NCBI GenBank assembly: GCA_031119155.1
Contig: JAVHYH010000080.1
Span: 1-8,163, forward strand
From: Brevundimonas sp.
GTDB lineage: Bacteria > Pseudomonadota > Alphaproteobacteria > Caulobacterales > Caulobacteraceae
DNA length: 8,163 nucleotides
Reading direction: 5' to 3'
Part shown: one piece after another, positions 1 through 6,032 of the stretch
Numbering within the stretch: position 1 is the stretch's first letter
Layout of the letters: every line of letters starts with the position of its first letter
Notes under the pieces: model-generated
What the model was told of the DNA's origin: nothing
Database searches by the model: none
Seen by the model: the letters and a program-made list of their open reading frames with translations, nothing else
Made by a program: the position numbers and the translations under genes

Positions 1-444
1 GTCTTCACCTGGTCAGATGGTTTTCACGCCCATCCGGTGGCGGTCACCTCCCGCCCGAAGGCGCTCGAAGCCTGGGGCGTGGACACGGACCTGTTCCGTT
101 CGGGCTATGCCCGCGAAGTGACGTCCGGGCCGGAGTTCGAAGCAGCCATGGCGTCTCCCGGCGAGGTCCTGCGCCTCGGCCAGGCCGTTGACGTCGGCAA
201 ACTCGAGCCCGCGCCACGGAAGCGGGCGGCGCCCCGCGCCACGGCGGCGCAGAAGGCGAAGGTGGCGAAACTGGAGGCGGATCTGGACGCGCTGGATGTC
301 GCGCGTCAGGCCGAGACGGCGGCGCAGGACGCGGCGCGGGCGAAGCTGGAGAAGGAGATTGCGTCGGCGGCGGACCGTTATGACCGCGACCGGGCCGCCC
401 TGTTCGGACGGTTGAAGGCGGCGCGAAAGGCGGCGCGAATGTGA
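1..444 (+). CDS. coiled-coil protein, 'TolA-like' hypothetical (5' partial)
   Basis: The frame is open from base 1 and ends in TGA at 442-444, giving 147 visible residues. It begins VFTWSDGFHAHPVAV, so only a few N-terminal residues are probably missing; the internal GTG at 37 is not the likely start. The first ~55 residues form a compact region with the pattern SRPKALEAWGV and DLFRSG, followed by a proline/arginine-rich linker (about 66-82). An alanine-, lysine- and glutamate-rich stretch to the end reads as one long coiled coil. Similar proteins in Caulobacter and sphingomonads are often named 'cell envelope biogenesis protein TolA' because of that coiled coil, but I see no membrane segment or TolA C-terminal domain, so the name is probably wrong. 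Function unknown. It converges on the small RNA gene that follows. Confidence 0.75.
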   Translation, partial: VFTWSDGFHAHPVAVTSRPKALEAWGVDTDLFRSGYAREVTSGPEFEAAMASPGEVLRLGQAVDVGKLEPAPRKRAAPRATAAQKAKVAKLEADLDALDVARQAETAAQDAARAKLEKEIASAADRYDRDRAALFGRLKAARKAARM

Positions 445-450
445 GGGCAG

Positions 451-517
451 GAAAGAGCCCCGGCGCTCGGGGGCGCGCCGGGGCTCGCAAGGGGACGTGC
501 TCAGGGAGACACGTCGC
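451..517 (-). ncRNA. candidate stress-regulated small RNA, copy A
   Basis: This is an inferred ~67-nt transcript; the 5' end is estimated from the promoter at 524-548 and the 3' end from the terminator stem. Reading the minus strand, a 5' hairpin has stem GACGTG/CACGTC (510-515 with 494-499) and the ten-base loop TCTCCCTGAG. A short C/T-rich linker follows, then an 11-bp GC stem (455-465 with 476-486) with a C-rich loop and CTTTCC after it. The same promoter, loop motif and terminator core recur at 7086-7196. The two 5' stems differ in sequence while the loop is kept, as expected of a structured RNA that uses its loop to pair with targets. A CU-rich loop of this type could bind Shine-Dalgarno regions. 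No open reading frame is evident in it. Homology to Caulobacter GsrN is possible but untested. Confidence 0.6.
455..486 (-). terminator. GC-rich hairpin ending small RNA A
   Basis: An 11-bp perfect stem, GAGCCCCGGCG at 455-465 paired with 476-486, encloses a 10-nt loop. On the minus strand it is followed by TTTCC, a short T-run. On the plus strand it lies 10 bp after the stop of the coiled-coil gene but has no T-run, so it may stop both strands with better efficiency on the minus. Confidence 0.7.
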
Positions 518-523
518 CGGTTC

Positions 524-548
524 AACCGCGCCTGCCCGGATCGGTTCC
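524..548 (-). promoter_or_regulatory. EcfG/SigT-type promoter of small RNA A
   Basis: On the minus strand GGAAC (548-544) is followed by 16 nt and GGTT (527-524), then GAAC. The general stress sigma factor of alphaproteobacteria recognises GGAAC-N16/17-cGTT, so the -35 is perfect and the -10 differs at one base. Transcription would begin near 517. A 17-bp inverted repeat (538-554, GGATCGG/CCGATCC) is centred on the -35. Confidence 0.65.
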
Positions 549-574
549 CGATCCTTGTCGGGAGGACCTTGGGA

Positions 575-1186
575 TCAGATGACGTCCTGCACCAGGCCCT
601 CGGCCTTGGCCTCCTGGGCTTCGAGATACCAGTTCTCGGGCGCCCGCCGGAGCACCTCGTCCATCGAGATGCGCGAGCCGCGCACGAGATTCTCGAAGCC
701 CTCGTTCTGGATGGCGATGGAGTGCTCCAGCTCGTGAAGCACTGCCTTGACCGAGGCGACGCAGGTGGTCAGCGGGCCGGTGATGTGGAGCGGCTTGTCC
801 ATCTTGCGCTCGTGGATCATCACCCGGGTGCCGCGCGTCAGGTAGCGGTTCTGGATGGCGAAGAAGCTCATGAAGGTGGCGCCGGCCGAATAGATGGCGG
901 CCTTGCCGAGGAAGACGAACCGGCGGGCCGGGTTGAGGTCGCTGTGAAAGCGGATGTCCTCGCCCATCATCCGCGCCACCTCGGGGTCGCCGCCCAGGGT
1001 GGAGAGCTCGACGACGACCAGCCCGGTCGCCGGCGCCTGGTCGAGCTGGGCCCGGAAGCGGGTGTACATGTCGTAGTCGACCGGCCCGGCCAGCAGGATG
1101 CGCGGCGTATCGAACGCCTTGGCGTCGAGGGGGCGGTTCAGCGGGATGGGGTCCGGCTCGGCCTGGGACAAGGGCGCGTCGCTCAC
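575..1186 (-). CDS. ClpP/crotonase-fold serine peptidase-like protein
   Basis: 203 residues with a ClpP-type fold. STLGGDP (62-68) matches the ClpP oxyanion/PGG region. GKAAIYSAG (94-102) carries the likely nucleophile Ser100, and VMIHER (122-127) matches ClpP VMIHQP, giving His125. Near the C-terminus, ENWYLEAQEAKAEGLV aligns without gaps to ClpP DRFLSAPEAVEYGLV, which puts Asn185 where ClpP has its catalytic Asp. Activity may therefore be altered or rely on another residue. There is no signal peptide and no ClpX-type hydrophobic N-terminus. The length is close to ClpP (~200). The start is GTG: its GTGA overlaps the stop of the preceding gene by 4 bp, which indicates translational coupling. 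It is the last gene of the BLUF operon. It is unlikely to be the housekeeping clpP, which usually sits beside clpX. Confidence 0.85.
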   Translation of the reverse strand: MSDAPLSQAEPDPIPLNRPLDAKAFDTPRILLAGPVDYDMYTRFRAQLDQAPATGLVVVELSTLGGDPEVARMMGEDIRFHSDLNPARRFVFLGKAAIYSAGATFMSFFAIQNRYLTRGTRVMIHERKMDKPLHITGPLTTCVASVKAVLHELEHSIAIQNEGFENLVRGSRISMDEVLRRAPENWYLEAQEAKAEGLVQDVI

Positions 1187-1365
1187 GTGCGCACCTCATA
1201 GCCTCGCGCCTCGGCCCAGGACCGGGCCTCCTCGACGCTGAAGAAGGGGCGCAGTGCGTCTCGCGTGACGACGTGGTCGTCGTGAAGCTCGCATTCGAGC
1301 CAGCGGATGGTGCGGTGGTCCCGCGTATCGCGGGAGACGGGGATCAGAACGGCGTAGCGTGACAT
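1183..1365 (-). CDS. small conserved hypothetical protein
   Basis: 60 residues starting MSRYAVLIPVSRDTR and ending EARGYEVRT. A hydrophobic opening strand is followed by a charged middle with several His and Asp, then an ending like a small alpha/beta domain (FFSVEEARSWAEARGY). I do not recognise the family. Its stop overlaps the GTG start of the ClpP-like gene (GTGA). A longer reading from ATG at 1425 would add 20 residues rich in Arg and Gly and would overlap the upstream stop by 8 bp (ATGGGTGA). I prefer 1365 because the added segment looks non-coding, although neither start has a strong Shine-Dalgarno sequence. It is third in the BLUF operon. Confidence 0.65.
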   Translation of the reverse strand: MSRYAVLIPVSRDTRDHRTIRWLECELHDDHVVTRDALRPFFSVEEARSWAEARGYEVRT

Positions 1366-1417
1366 GGGAGCGGCAAACACGGGGCGTCGCCTCCGGTTCC
1401 CGCGTCGCGTCGGACCC

Positions 1418-1735
1418 TCACCCATTATCGGGAAGGGCGGAAAACCAGTCGGCGTAGGGTGTGGTCCTCGCGAGGTGACGGTTCAGGTCCGGAGCCCCGT
1501 CCGACCACCAGACCGGGCCGCGTTCACCCAGGGCGATCTTGGCCTTGTCCACCCGGGCGCGCGCGGCCGGGAGACCATCGCCGGACGCTTTGGCGAGGCG
1601 CACGGCGTTCCGGGCCGAGCCGAGTTCGCTCGCCAGGGCGGAACGCTCGGCTTCCGAAAGGTCGGGATTGCTCCTCCGCCACAGCCGGCCGCGGACGACG
1701 AAATAGCGACCGTCGGGCGTGACCGGATATTTCAT
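1418..1735 (-). CDS. conserved hypothetical protein, second gene of BLUF operon
   Basis: 105 residues. The N-terminus MKYPVTPDGRYFVVRGRLWR and the C-terminal GERGPVWWSDGAPDLNR and TPYADWF segments have the look of a small, well-conserved soluble protein that I recall as 'hypothetical protein' in many proteobacteria. The middle (27-70) is an alanine-rich helical stretch. There is no signal peptide or membrane segment. Paired Trp residues (76-77) and the conserved Asp/Asn after them could be a binding surface, but no function is known to me. The ATG lies 7 bp after the BLUF stop codon, and the stop overlaps an ATG of the next frame, so it is almost certainly cotranscribed with its neighbours. 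Confidence 0.8.
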   Translation of the reverse strand: MKYPVTPDGRYFVVRGRLWRRSNPDLSEAERSALASELGSARNAVRLAKASGDGLPAARARVDKAKIALGERGPVWWSDGAPDLNRHLARTTPYADWFSALPDNG

Positions 1736-1742
1736 GGTCCGA

Positions 1743-2156
1743 TCAGGCGGCCAGCTGGCGGTCCAGCAGGTCGCGCGCGGCGTCTATGGCCGCCGCCGGG
1801 TCGTCCGAGCAGCGATCAATGACCTGGTCGATATGAGCCTGGCGCGACGGGGTAACCTGGGCGGCGACCATGCCCCACTGATCGAACAGCCGGCTCTGCA
1901 CATCCTCACGCACCACGATGCGGAGATTGCGGTGGCGACGATCCGCCTGGATGCGACGCAGGGTGCGGTCGATGTCCTGGGCCGCGCCCTCGAGCACCTG
2001 GAAGAAGCGGCCGCGACTGATCAGCAGGACGCCGGTGAGATTGTCGCGGGCGTTGTTGCGATCCGACACCGCCAAGATCTCGGCCAGGGTCTGGATCGCC
2101 AGTTCGGGGCGGGCCGCGTCGCTGCAATAGGCGATGCGCTGCAGGGTCAGGCTCAT
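1743..2156 (-). CDS. BLUF-domain blue-light sensor protein
   Basis: 137 residues, a short stand-alone BLUF protein. BLUF domains bind FAD and signal blue light through a change in hydrogen bonding around the flavin. The key residues are all present: Tyr10 (RIAYCSD), Asn34-Asn35 (DRNNARDNLTG), Gln53 (GRFFQVLEG), and Trp94 and Met96 (FDQWGM). Spacing from Asn35 to Gln53 (18) and Gln53 to Trp94 (41) equals that in Slr1694. The C-terminal ~35 residues are helical, with no fused EAL, GGDEF or cyclase domain, so the output must be through a partner. The ATG at 2156 is set by a clear GGAGGA 8 bases upstream; a longer frame from 2195 would run through this ribosome site and the promoter. It heads an operon of four genes. 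Confidence 0.93.
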   Translation of the reverse strand: MSLTLQRIAYCSDAARPELAIQTLAEILAVSDRNNARDNLTGVLLISRGRFFQVLEGAAQDIDRTLRRIQADRRHRNLRIVVREDVQSRLFDQWGMVAAQVTPSRQAHIDQVIDRCSDDPAAAIDAARDLLDRQLAA

Positions 2157-2177
2157 GGTTATTCCTCCAGCCGCCGC

Positions 2178-2202
2178 AGCGCGCCTGAAAGGCAAAGGTT
2201 CC
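2178..2202 (-). promoter_or_regulatory. possible EcfG-type promoter of the BLUF operon
   Basis: On the minus strand GGAAC (2202-2198) is followed by 16 nt and CGCT (2181-2178), one base from the CGTT consensus. Transcription would begin near 2171, giving a ~15-nt leader that still contains the GGAGGA ribosome site. It is weaker than the GGTT sites elsewhere in the window. Confidence 0.45.
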
Positions 2203-2225
2203 TGTGTCGGGTTTCGACGTCGCCG

Positions 2226-2459
2226 TCATACGGCGGCGAGCAGATCCCGGGCCTCGATGTCGACGACGGTCTCGCCACCCTCGTCCTCGACGTAGACCCG
2301 CAGGCTGCCGTCCTCCCAGAACCGGTCCTCGCGGGACCGGAGGGTCTCTCCGAAGGTTCGCAGGGCGGCGGTCCGCGCGGCCGTCAGGTTGGGGAGGGGC
2401 TCGCCCTCCTCATCGCGGATCAGCACGCCGTCGAGGATATGGATGAAGTATCGGGGCAT
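2226..2459 (-). CDS. DUF6894 family protein
   Basis: 77 residues. The opening MPRYFIHILDG, then DEEGEPLPNLTAARTAAL and the closing VVDIEARDLL follow the pattern of the small DUF6894 family (MPRYFFH..DG....DEEG..L..L..A...A), common in alphaproteobacteria. These proteins are cytoplasmic, acidic, and of unknown function. The ATG is the only Met in the protein and is the family's usual start. There is no Shine-Dalgarno sequence before it. The exact GGAAC-N16-GGTT promoter at 2468-2492 would start transcription about 2-3 bases before the ATG, so the message is probably leaderless. The gene lies between the Crp gene and the BLUF operon, all on the same strand. Confidence 0.85.
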   Translation of the reverse strand: MPRYFIHILDGVLIRDEEGEPLPNLTAARTAALRTFGETLRSREDRFWEDGSLRVYVEDEGGETVVDIEARDLLAAV

Positions 2460-2467
2460 GCGGGGAC

Positions 2468-2492
2468 AACCGCGCCGGAAGTCACGGGTTCC
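2468..2492 (-). promoter_or_regulatory. EcfG/SigT-type promoter of the DUF6894 gene
   Basis: On the minus strand GGAAC (2492-2488), 16 nt, GGTTG (2471-2467). The -35 element lies inside the last codons of the Crp-type gene (CGG AAC CCG TGA), so the two genes share sequence. The predicted start of transcription near 2461 leaves almost no leader before the ATG at 2459. Confidence 0.65.
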
Positions 2493-3183
2493 GGGGGAGA
2501 ATCCTCAGATCCAGCGCCACGGCGTGGAGCTGGTCATAGCAGCTGCAGGCGCGGCGTCTCAGGCCCGCCCGGTCGATGATCTCCATCCTGGAGCGCGTAT
2601 GCCGGATCAGGCCGTTGGATTTGAGCTCGGCGAAGGCTTCGACCATCGACGTGCGCTGGACACCGAGGGCGTTGGCGATCTGCTCCTGGGTCAGCCGCAC
2701 GCCGTTCATGCCGGTCAGATCGCTGGTCGTCAGCAACCAGCGCGCAAGACGGGCCGTCGATCTGTGGAAGGTGTTGCACAGGGCCAGCTGGCTGGACTGG
2801 GCCTGGTAGAAATGCGTCAGGGCCAGCAGGCGATGGCGCAGGCCGGGGAGCCGGTCGGCGAGCGCTCTCAGCTCGTCCGCCGTCGCGGCCAAGGCGGATC
2901 CGCCGACGGTGCAGACCACCTGCCAGGCGCAGGGCGCGGACGCCATATAGGGGGCCAGTCCCGAAAGGCCTTCCTTACCGATGACGGCGGTTTCGAGGTG
3001 GCTGCCGTCCGGCGACGCCGTCACGTTTGAAAGCCGGGCGGTGATCGGAAAATGAACCGTGGCGATGACGGCGCCCTGTTCGATCAGGACGTCGCCGTCG
3101 GCGAGCTCCACCGGGCGCAGGATGGTAATCAGGGCCTCGCGATCCGAAGCGTCCAGGGCGTCGAGGAAATAGTTTCCGGTCAA
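2482..3183 (-). CDS. Crp/Fnr-family transcriptional regulator
   Basis: 233 residues. Residues ~14-120 form a cyclic-nucleotide-binding-like beta barrel (EQGAVIATVHFPITARLSNV, then VIGKEGLSGL). The canonical RxS phosphate-binding cassette of CRP is not evident, so cAMP is probably not the ligand. A dimerisation helix follows, and a winged helix at ~140-212 includes the helix-turn-helix LTQEQIANALGVQRTSMVEA (164-183). The FNR-type N-terminal cysteine cluster is absent, which argues against an oxygen-sensing cluster. The start is TTG at 3183: an in-frame TAG lies upstream and no better codon intervenes. A CAGGAG motif sits 11-12 bases before it. It diverges from the flavodoxin-like gene, which is a candidate target. 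The regulated signal is unknown. Confidence 0.88.
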   Translation of the reverse strand: MTGNYFLDALDASDREALITILRPVELADGDVLIEQGAVIATVHFPITARLSNVTASPDGSHLETAVIGKEGLSGLAPYMASAPCAWQVVCTVGGSALAATADELRALADRLPGLRHRLLALTHFYQAQSSQLALCNTFHRSTARLARWLLTTSDLTGMNGVRLTQEQIANALGVQRTSMVEAFAELKSNGLIRHTRSRMEIIDRAGLRRRACSCYDQLHAVALDLRILPRNP

Positions 3184-3197
3184 GGGCGGCGTCTCCT

Positions 3198-3223
3198 GAC
3201 GGCCACCCTAGAGGAGCTGTTCC
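3198..3223 (-). promoter_or_regulatory. weak EcfG-like match before the Crp gene
   Basis: On the minus strand GGAAC (3223-3219), 17 nt, CGTC (3201-3198), one base off CGTT. A transcript from here would begin close to 3191 and would cut into the CAGGAG ribosome site, so either the site is not used or translation is near-leaderless. Confidence 0.25.
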
Positions 3224-3358
3224 CAAACTTGTGTCCGATAGGCGACTTAGGCGTTCGCGTGGTCCGGCTTTGTCTGTTCACCTGGCCGTGGAGACCAAAG
3301 TCTGTGCCGTGCGGGACCCGATGCTGGGCGGGCTGTGCCCAACCAACAGAAGCGGCTG

Positions 3359-3383
3359 GGAACCGGGAGCATGTCCACAGGTC
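3359..3383 (+). promoter_or_regulatory. possible EcfG-type promoter of the flavodoxin-like gene
   Basis: GGAAC (3359-3363), 16 nt, GGTC (3380-3383). Spacing and -35 agree with the four exact GGTT sites in the window; the last base differs. Transcription near 3390 would keep the AAGGA ribosome site before the ATG at 3412. Confidence 0.4.
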
Positions 3384-3411
3384 TTGTCTGCATCGCGAAG
3401 AAGGACACGCC

Positions 3412-4020
3412 ATGCCCATTATCGTTCAACCCCTGAACTGCACACTCAAGAAATCCAGCCGAGGCGCCAGTTCGACAGACGCCATGATCGGCGTTCTGGC
3501 GCAGGCGATGCGAGACCAGGGCGTCGAGATCGCGCCGACCTTGCGGATGGCCGACCATGATATCTTCCCGGGGGTGACCTCGAACGAGGGGGAAGGGGAT
3601 GACTGGCCGGCGCTGCGTGCGAAGATTCTGGAAGCCGATATCCTCATCCTGGGCACCCCGATCTGGATGGGGCAGCCATCCAGCATCGCCAAACGGGTGT
3701 TGGAACGGATGGACGCCTTCTTGGACGAAGTCGATGAGAACGGCCGGATGCCGAGTTATTCCAAGGTTGCTGTCGCCGCGATCGTCGGCAACGAGGACGG
3801 CGCCCACGCCTGCACCGCCCAGATGTTCCAGGCCCTCAATGATGTCGGCTGGACAATTCCGGCGGTCGCAGCCTGTTACTGGGTGGGCGAAGCGATGGGA
3901 TCGACGGATTTCCAGGATCTGCCCGAGACGCCTGACAAGGTGGCGAAGACCGCCGGAATGGTGGCGGCCAATGCGGTTCATCTGGCTGGACTGCTGAAAG
4001 GCGCGCCTTACCCCGGCTGA
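3412..4020 (+). CDS. flavodoxin / NADPH-dependent FMN reductase-like protein
   Basis: 202 residues. The protein has a flavodoxin-like alpha/beta layout. It opens with a strand (MPIIVQPLNCTLK) and a Ser-rich phosphate-binding loop (SSRGASSTD). The conserved block EADILILGTPIWMGQPSS is typical of NAD(P)H-dependent FMN reductase and WrbA-like proteins, where it contacts the flavin. AAIVGNEDGAH and a C-terminal helical end follow. It probably binds FMN and acts in the cytoplasm as a quinone or FMN reductase; the physiological electron acceptor is unknown. The start at 3412 is chosen because AAGGA lies 6 bases before the ATG and the family begins here; the same frame is open to 3052, antisense to the Crp gene. 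Monocistronic, with a hairpin terminator at 4089-4130. Confidence 0.87.
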   Translation: MPIIVQPLNCTLKKSSRGASSTDAMIGVLAQAMRDQGVEIAPTLRMADHDIFPGVTSNEGEGDDWPALRAKILEADILILGTPIWMGQPSSIAKRVLERMDAFLDEVDENGRMPSYSKVAVAAIVGNEDGAHACTAQMFQALNDVGWTIPAVAACYWVGEAMGSTDFQDLPETPDKVAKTAGMVAANAVHLAGLLKGAPYPG

Positions 4021-4088
4021 ACGGACATCTGGTCGACCTGGACGCGAACACGGACCTCCGTCAGCGCTCGCCGCAGGCCTATCTTATG

Positions 4089-4140
4089 GCGCCGCCTCGT
4101 CCTGGTCGTCAGTGGACGGAGGCGAGGCGCTGGCTCTTTC
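4089..4140 (+). terminator. hairpin terminator after the flavodoxin-like gene
   Basis: GCGCC-GCCTC-GTCC (4089-4102) pairs with GGAC-GAGGC-GGCGC (4114-4130) with 1-nt and 2-nt bulges and an 11-nt loop. TGGCTCTTTC follows. It lies ~70 bases after the stop codon and just before the promoter-like site for the next gene. Confidence 0.5.
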
Positions 4141-4147
4141 CGGGCGG

Positions 4148-4173
4148 GGAAACGGGCGCCGGACCGATGCGTT
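4148..4173 (+). promoter_or_regulatory. weak EcfG-like promoter of the GH15 gene
   Basis: GGAAA (4148-4152), 17 nt, CGTT (4170-4173): four of five -35 bases and all of the -10. Transcription would begin near 4180, leaving a ~65-nt leader. A hairpin with stem GGGCGAGC (4180-4187 with 4194-4201) would sit at the very 5' end of that leader; it could stabilise the message, or be a weak terminator instead. Confidence 0.35.
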
Positions 4174-4244
4174 AGGAGCGGGCGAGCTTCAGGGCTCGCC
4201 CCCTTGTCGAGCGCGTCTGATCGGGCTCCTGGTTAAGAGCTTGT

Positions 4245-6032
4245 ATGACCCATCCCGCCCGCCGCGACGGCTATCTTCTTCTCAACCTCTATTCCGGCCT
4301 CGGCGATGGCCGCACGGTGGCCCTGGCAGGCGCGGACGGCTCCATCGACTGGTGGTGCGCGCCAAACATGGATTCACCTCCGCTGTTTGATCGGCTGCTG
4401 GATGCGGAAAACGGCGGACGATTTGACATCCGTCCCAACAAGCCCTTCACGGCCGAGCGGGCCTATCGGCCGGACAGCAATGTGCATGAGACGATCTTCC
4501 GCACTGCCGACGGGGTGGTGCGCCTGACCGAGTCACTCAACAGCGGGACTGCCGGCCGGCTGCCGTGGGCCGAACTGGCCCGGCGCCTTGAAGGCCTGGA
4601 AGGCCGGGTGGAACTGGAGGTCGATCTTCGCATCGGCGACCAGGCGGGGACGGTGAGCCCGTTCATGGAGGAGAACGTCAACGGCCTGGTCTTCCACGCC
4701 GGCGAAGTGCTGGGTCTGATCCGCTTCGGGGACGCGGTTCATGTCGCGTCGCGGGACGATCGGGCCGTCAGGGCGTCGATCCGGCTTGAGGCCGGAGAAA
4801 AAACGCTGCTGGCGCTGGTCGTGGGCGCCGATGAACCGCTCGTCGCGCCATCGATCGAGGAGATCGATAACCGCATCGAGGTCTCCGACGACGAATGGCG
4901 CACCTGGACCGGACGGTTGGCTTACGAGGGCCCCTGGCGTGACGTCGTGCGACGTAGCGCCCTGGCGCTCAAGCTCCTCCTCTATTCTCCGACCGGGGCC
5001 ATCGTCGCCGCTCCGACGACGTCCCTCCCGGAACGGCTCGGCGGCGACAAGAACTGGGATTACCGCTTCGCCTGGGTCCGGGACGCCGGCTACACCATCA
5101 AGGCCTTTCTGGCGCTGGGCGCCCAGGCCGAAGCCAAGGCGGCCTTTTCCTGGCTCGTGGCCCGCGTCGGCGAGCACGGCTGCAAGGTGCTGTTCACGCT
5201 CGACGGCCGACTGGCGCAGCGTGTGCGTGAGATTGATGTCCCGGGCTATCGAGGCTCCCGGCCGGTGCGCGTCGGCAATGACGCCGCCGACCAGCATCAG
5301 CATGGCGTCTGGGGCGATCTGTTCGAGGTCGCCTGGCGGTTCGTCACCTCGGGGGCGATCCTCGACGACCGGACGGCGGCGATTCTGTCAGCCCAGGCCG
5401 ACGCCTGCGCGGATGGATGGCGACAACCGGACCACGGCATCTGGGAGCTGGAGGAGCCGCGCCAGTATACGATGAGCAAGATCAGCTGCTGGCAGGCGCT
5501 GGACCGGGCCGTTCGCCTCGCGGACGCCGGGCACATCCCCACGACCTGTCGGGACCGCTGGGCCCGGGAGGCGGTGCGCGTGAAGGACTGGATCAACCGC
5601 CATTGCTGGTCGGAAGCGCGGGGCGCCTATACGGCGTGGGCCGGCGAGGACGAGATCGACGCCTCCCTTGCTCTCGCCGTGCGGTTCGGTTTTCCCGAGC
5701 GGGCGAGGCTGGCGGCCACGCTGGATGTGATCGAAGCGCAGCTGGGCGCGGGCGCCTTCCATCATCGACAGACAGATCTTCGCCGGGAGGAGGGGGCCTT
5801 CCTCGCCTGCACCTTCTGGATCGCGGAAGCCCGCGTCCTTCTGGGCGAGATCGAACGTGCGACGGCGATGTTCGAGGGCGCGCTCGCGGCGCTGGACCAG
5901 GAGGGCGTCTATCCCGAGATGGTCGATCCCGCCACCGGGAACTGGCTCGGCAACCTGCCCCAGGGGCTGACCCATCTGGCGATCGTTCACTGCGCGGTGG
6001 CGCTTGCCGAGGAGCGCAGCCGGGGCGGATGA
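4245..6032 (+). CDS. glycoside hydrolase family 15 protein (glucoamylase/trehalase type)
   Basis: 595 residues, the usual size for bacterial GH15. The N-terminal beta-sandwich domain (~1-230) begins with GDGRTVALAGADGSIDWWC (20-38), typical of the group. The (alpha/alpha)6 barrel follows: NWDYRFAWVRDA (270-281), the general-acid motif PDHGIWE with Glu401, the base motif EEGAFLACTFW with Glu515/Glu516, and GNLPQGLTH (569-577). GH15 enzymes invert the anomeric centre while releasing glucose from alpha-glucans or, in some bacterial members, from trehalose. The motifs cannot decide between these. There is no signal peptide, so it should act in the cytoplasm, which fits turnover of trehalose or stored glucan. 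The ATG has only a weak AAGAG before it. It stands alone and converges on the SDR gene. Confidence 0.93.
   Translation: MTHPARRDGYLLLNLYSGLGDGRTVALAGADGSIDWWCAPNMDSPPLFDRLLDAENGGRFDIRPNKPFTAERAYRPDSNVHETIFRTADGVVRLTESLNSGTAGRLPWAELARRLEGLEGRVELEVDLRIGDQAGTVSPFMEENVNGLVFHAGEVLGLIRFGDAVHVASRDDRAVRASIRLEAGEKTLLALVVGADEPLVAPSIEEIDNRIEVSDDEWRTWTGRLAYEGPWRDVVRRSALALKLLLYSPTGAIVAAPTTSLPERLGGDKNWDYRFAWVRDAGYTIKAFLALGAQAEAKAAFSWLVARVGEHGCKVLFTLDGRLAQRVREIDVPGYRGSRPVRVGNDAADQHQHGVWGDLFEVAWRFVTSGAILDDRTAAILSAQADACADGWRQPDHGIWELEEPRQYTMSKISCWQALDRAVRLADAGHIPTTCRDRWAREAVRVKDWINRHCWSEARGAYTAWAGEDEIDASLALAVRFGFPERARLAATLDVIEAQLGAGAFHHRQTDLRREEGAFLACTFWIAEARVLLGEIERATAMFEGALAALDQEGVYPEMVDPATGNWLGNLPQGLTHLAIVHCAVALAEERSRGG

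Larger units (their letters stand above)
3184..3411. other. divergent intergenic region, Crp gene / flavodoxin gene
   Basis: 228 bases between divergent starts, with no credible gene. It holds the weak GGAAC site for the Crp gene, the GGAAC site for the flavodoxin gene, and an imperfect inverted repeat (CTTTGTCT near 3270 with AGACCAAAG near 3292-3300, one bulge). I see no clear Crp-type palindrome (TGTGA-N6-TCACA). The plus frame open from 3052 runs antisense through the Crp gene and is not coding here. Confidence 0.5.

Noticed and set aside
497..1201. Long plus-strand frame (234 codons) opposite the ClpP-like gene
   Set aside because: Antisense shadow of a gene with clear ClpP motifs; it also covers small RNA A.
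1719..2579. Long plus-strand frame (286 codons)
   Set aside because: It lies opposite the BLUF and DUF6894 genes, both of which are recognised by motifs; typical of high-GC DNA.
3052..3411. Upstream extension of the flavodoxin-like frame
   Set aside because: It runs antisense through the Crp gene and its promoter region; the ATG at 3412 has a ribosome site and fits the family start.
3184..3411. Crp-type operator between the divergent genes
   Set aside because: No TGTGA-N6-TCACA-like palindrome was found. The binding site of this regulator is unknown, so its absence means little.
4533..5303. Minus-strand frame of 256 codons
   Set aside because: Antisense to the GH15 catalytic domain and without a plausible domain.
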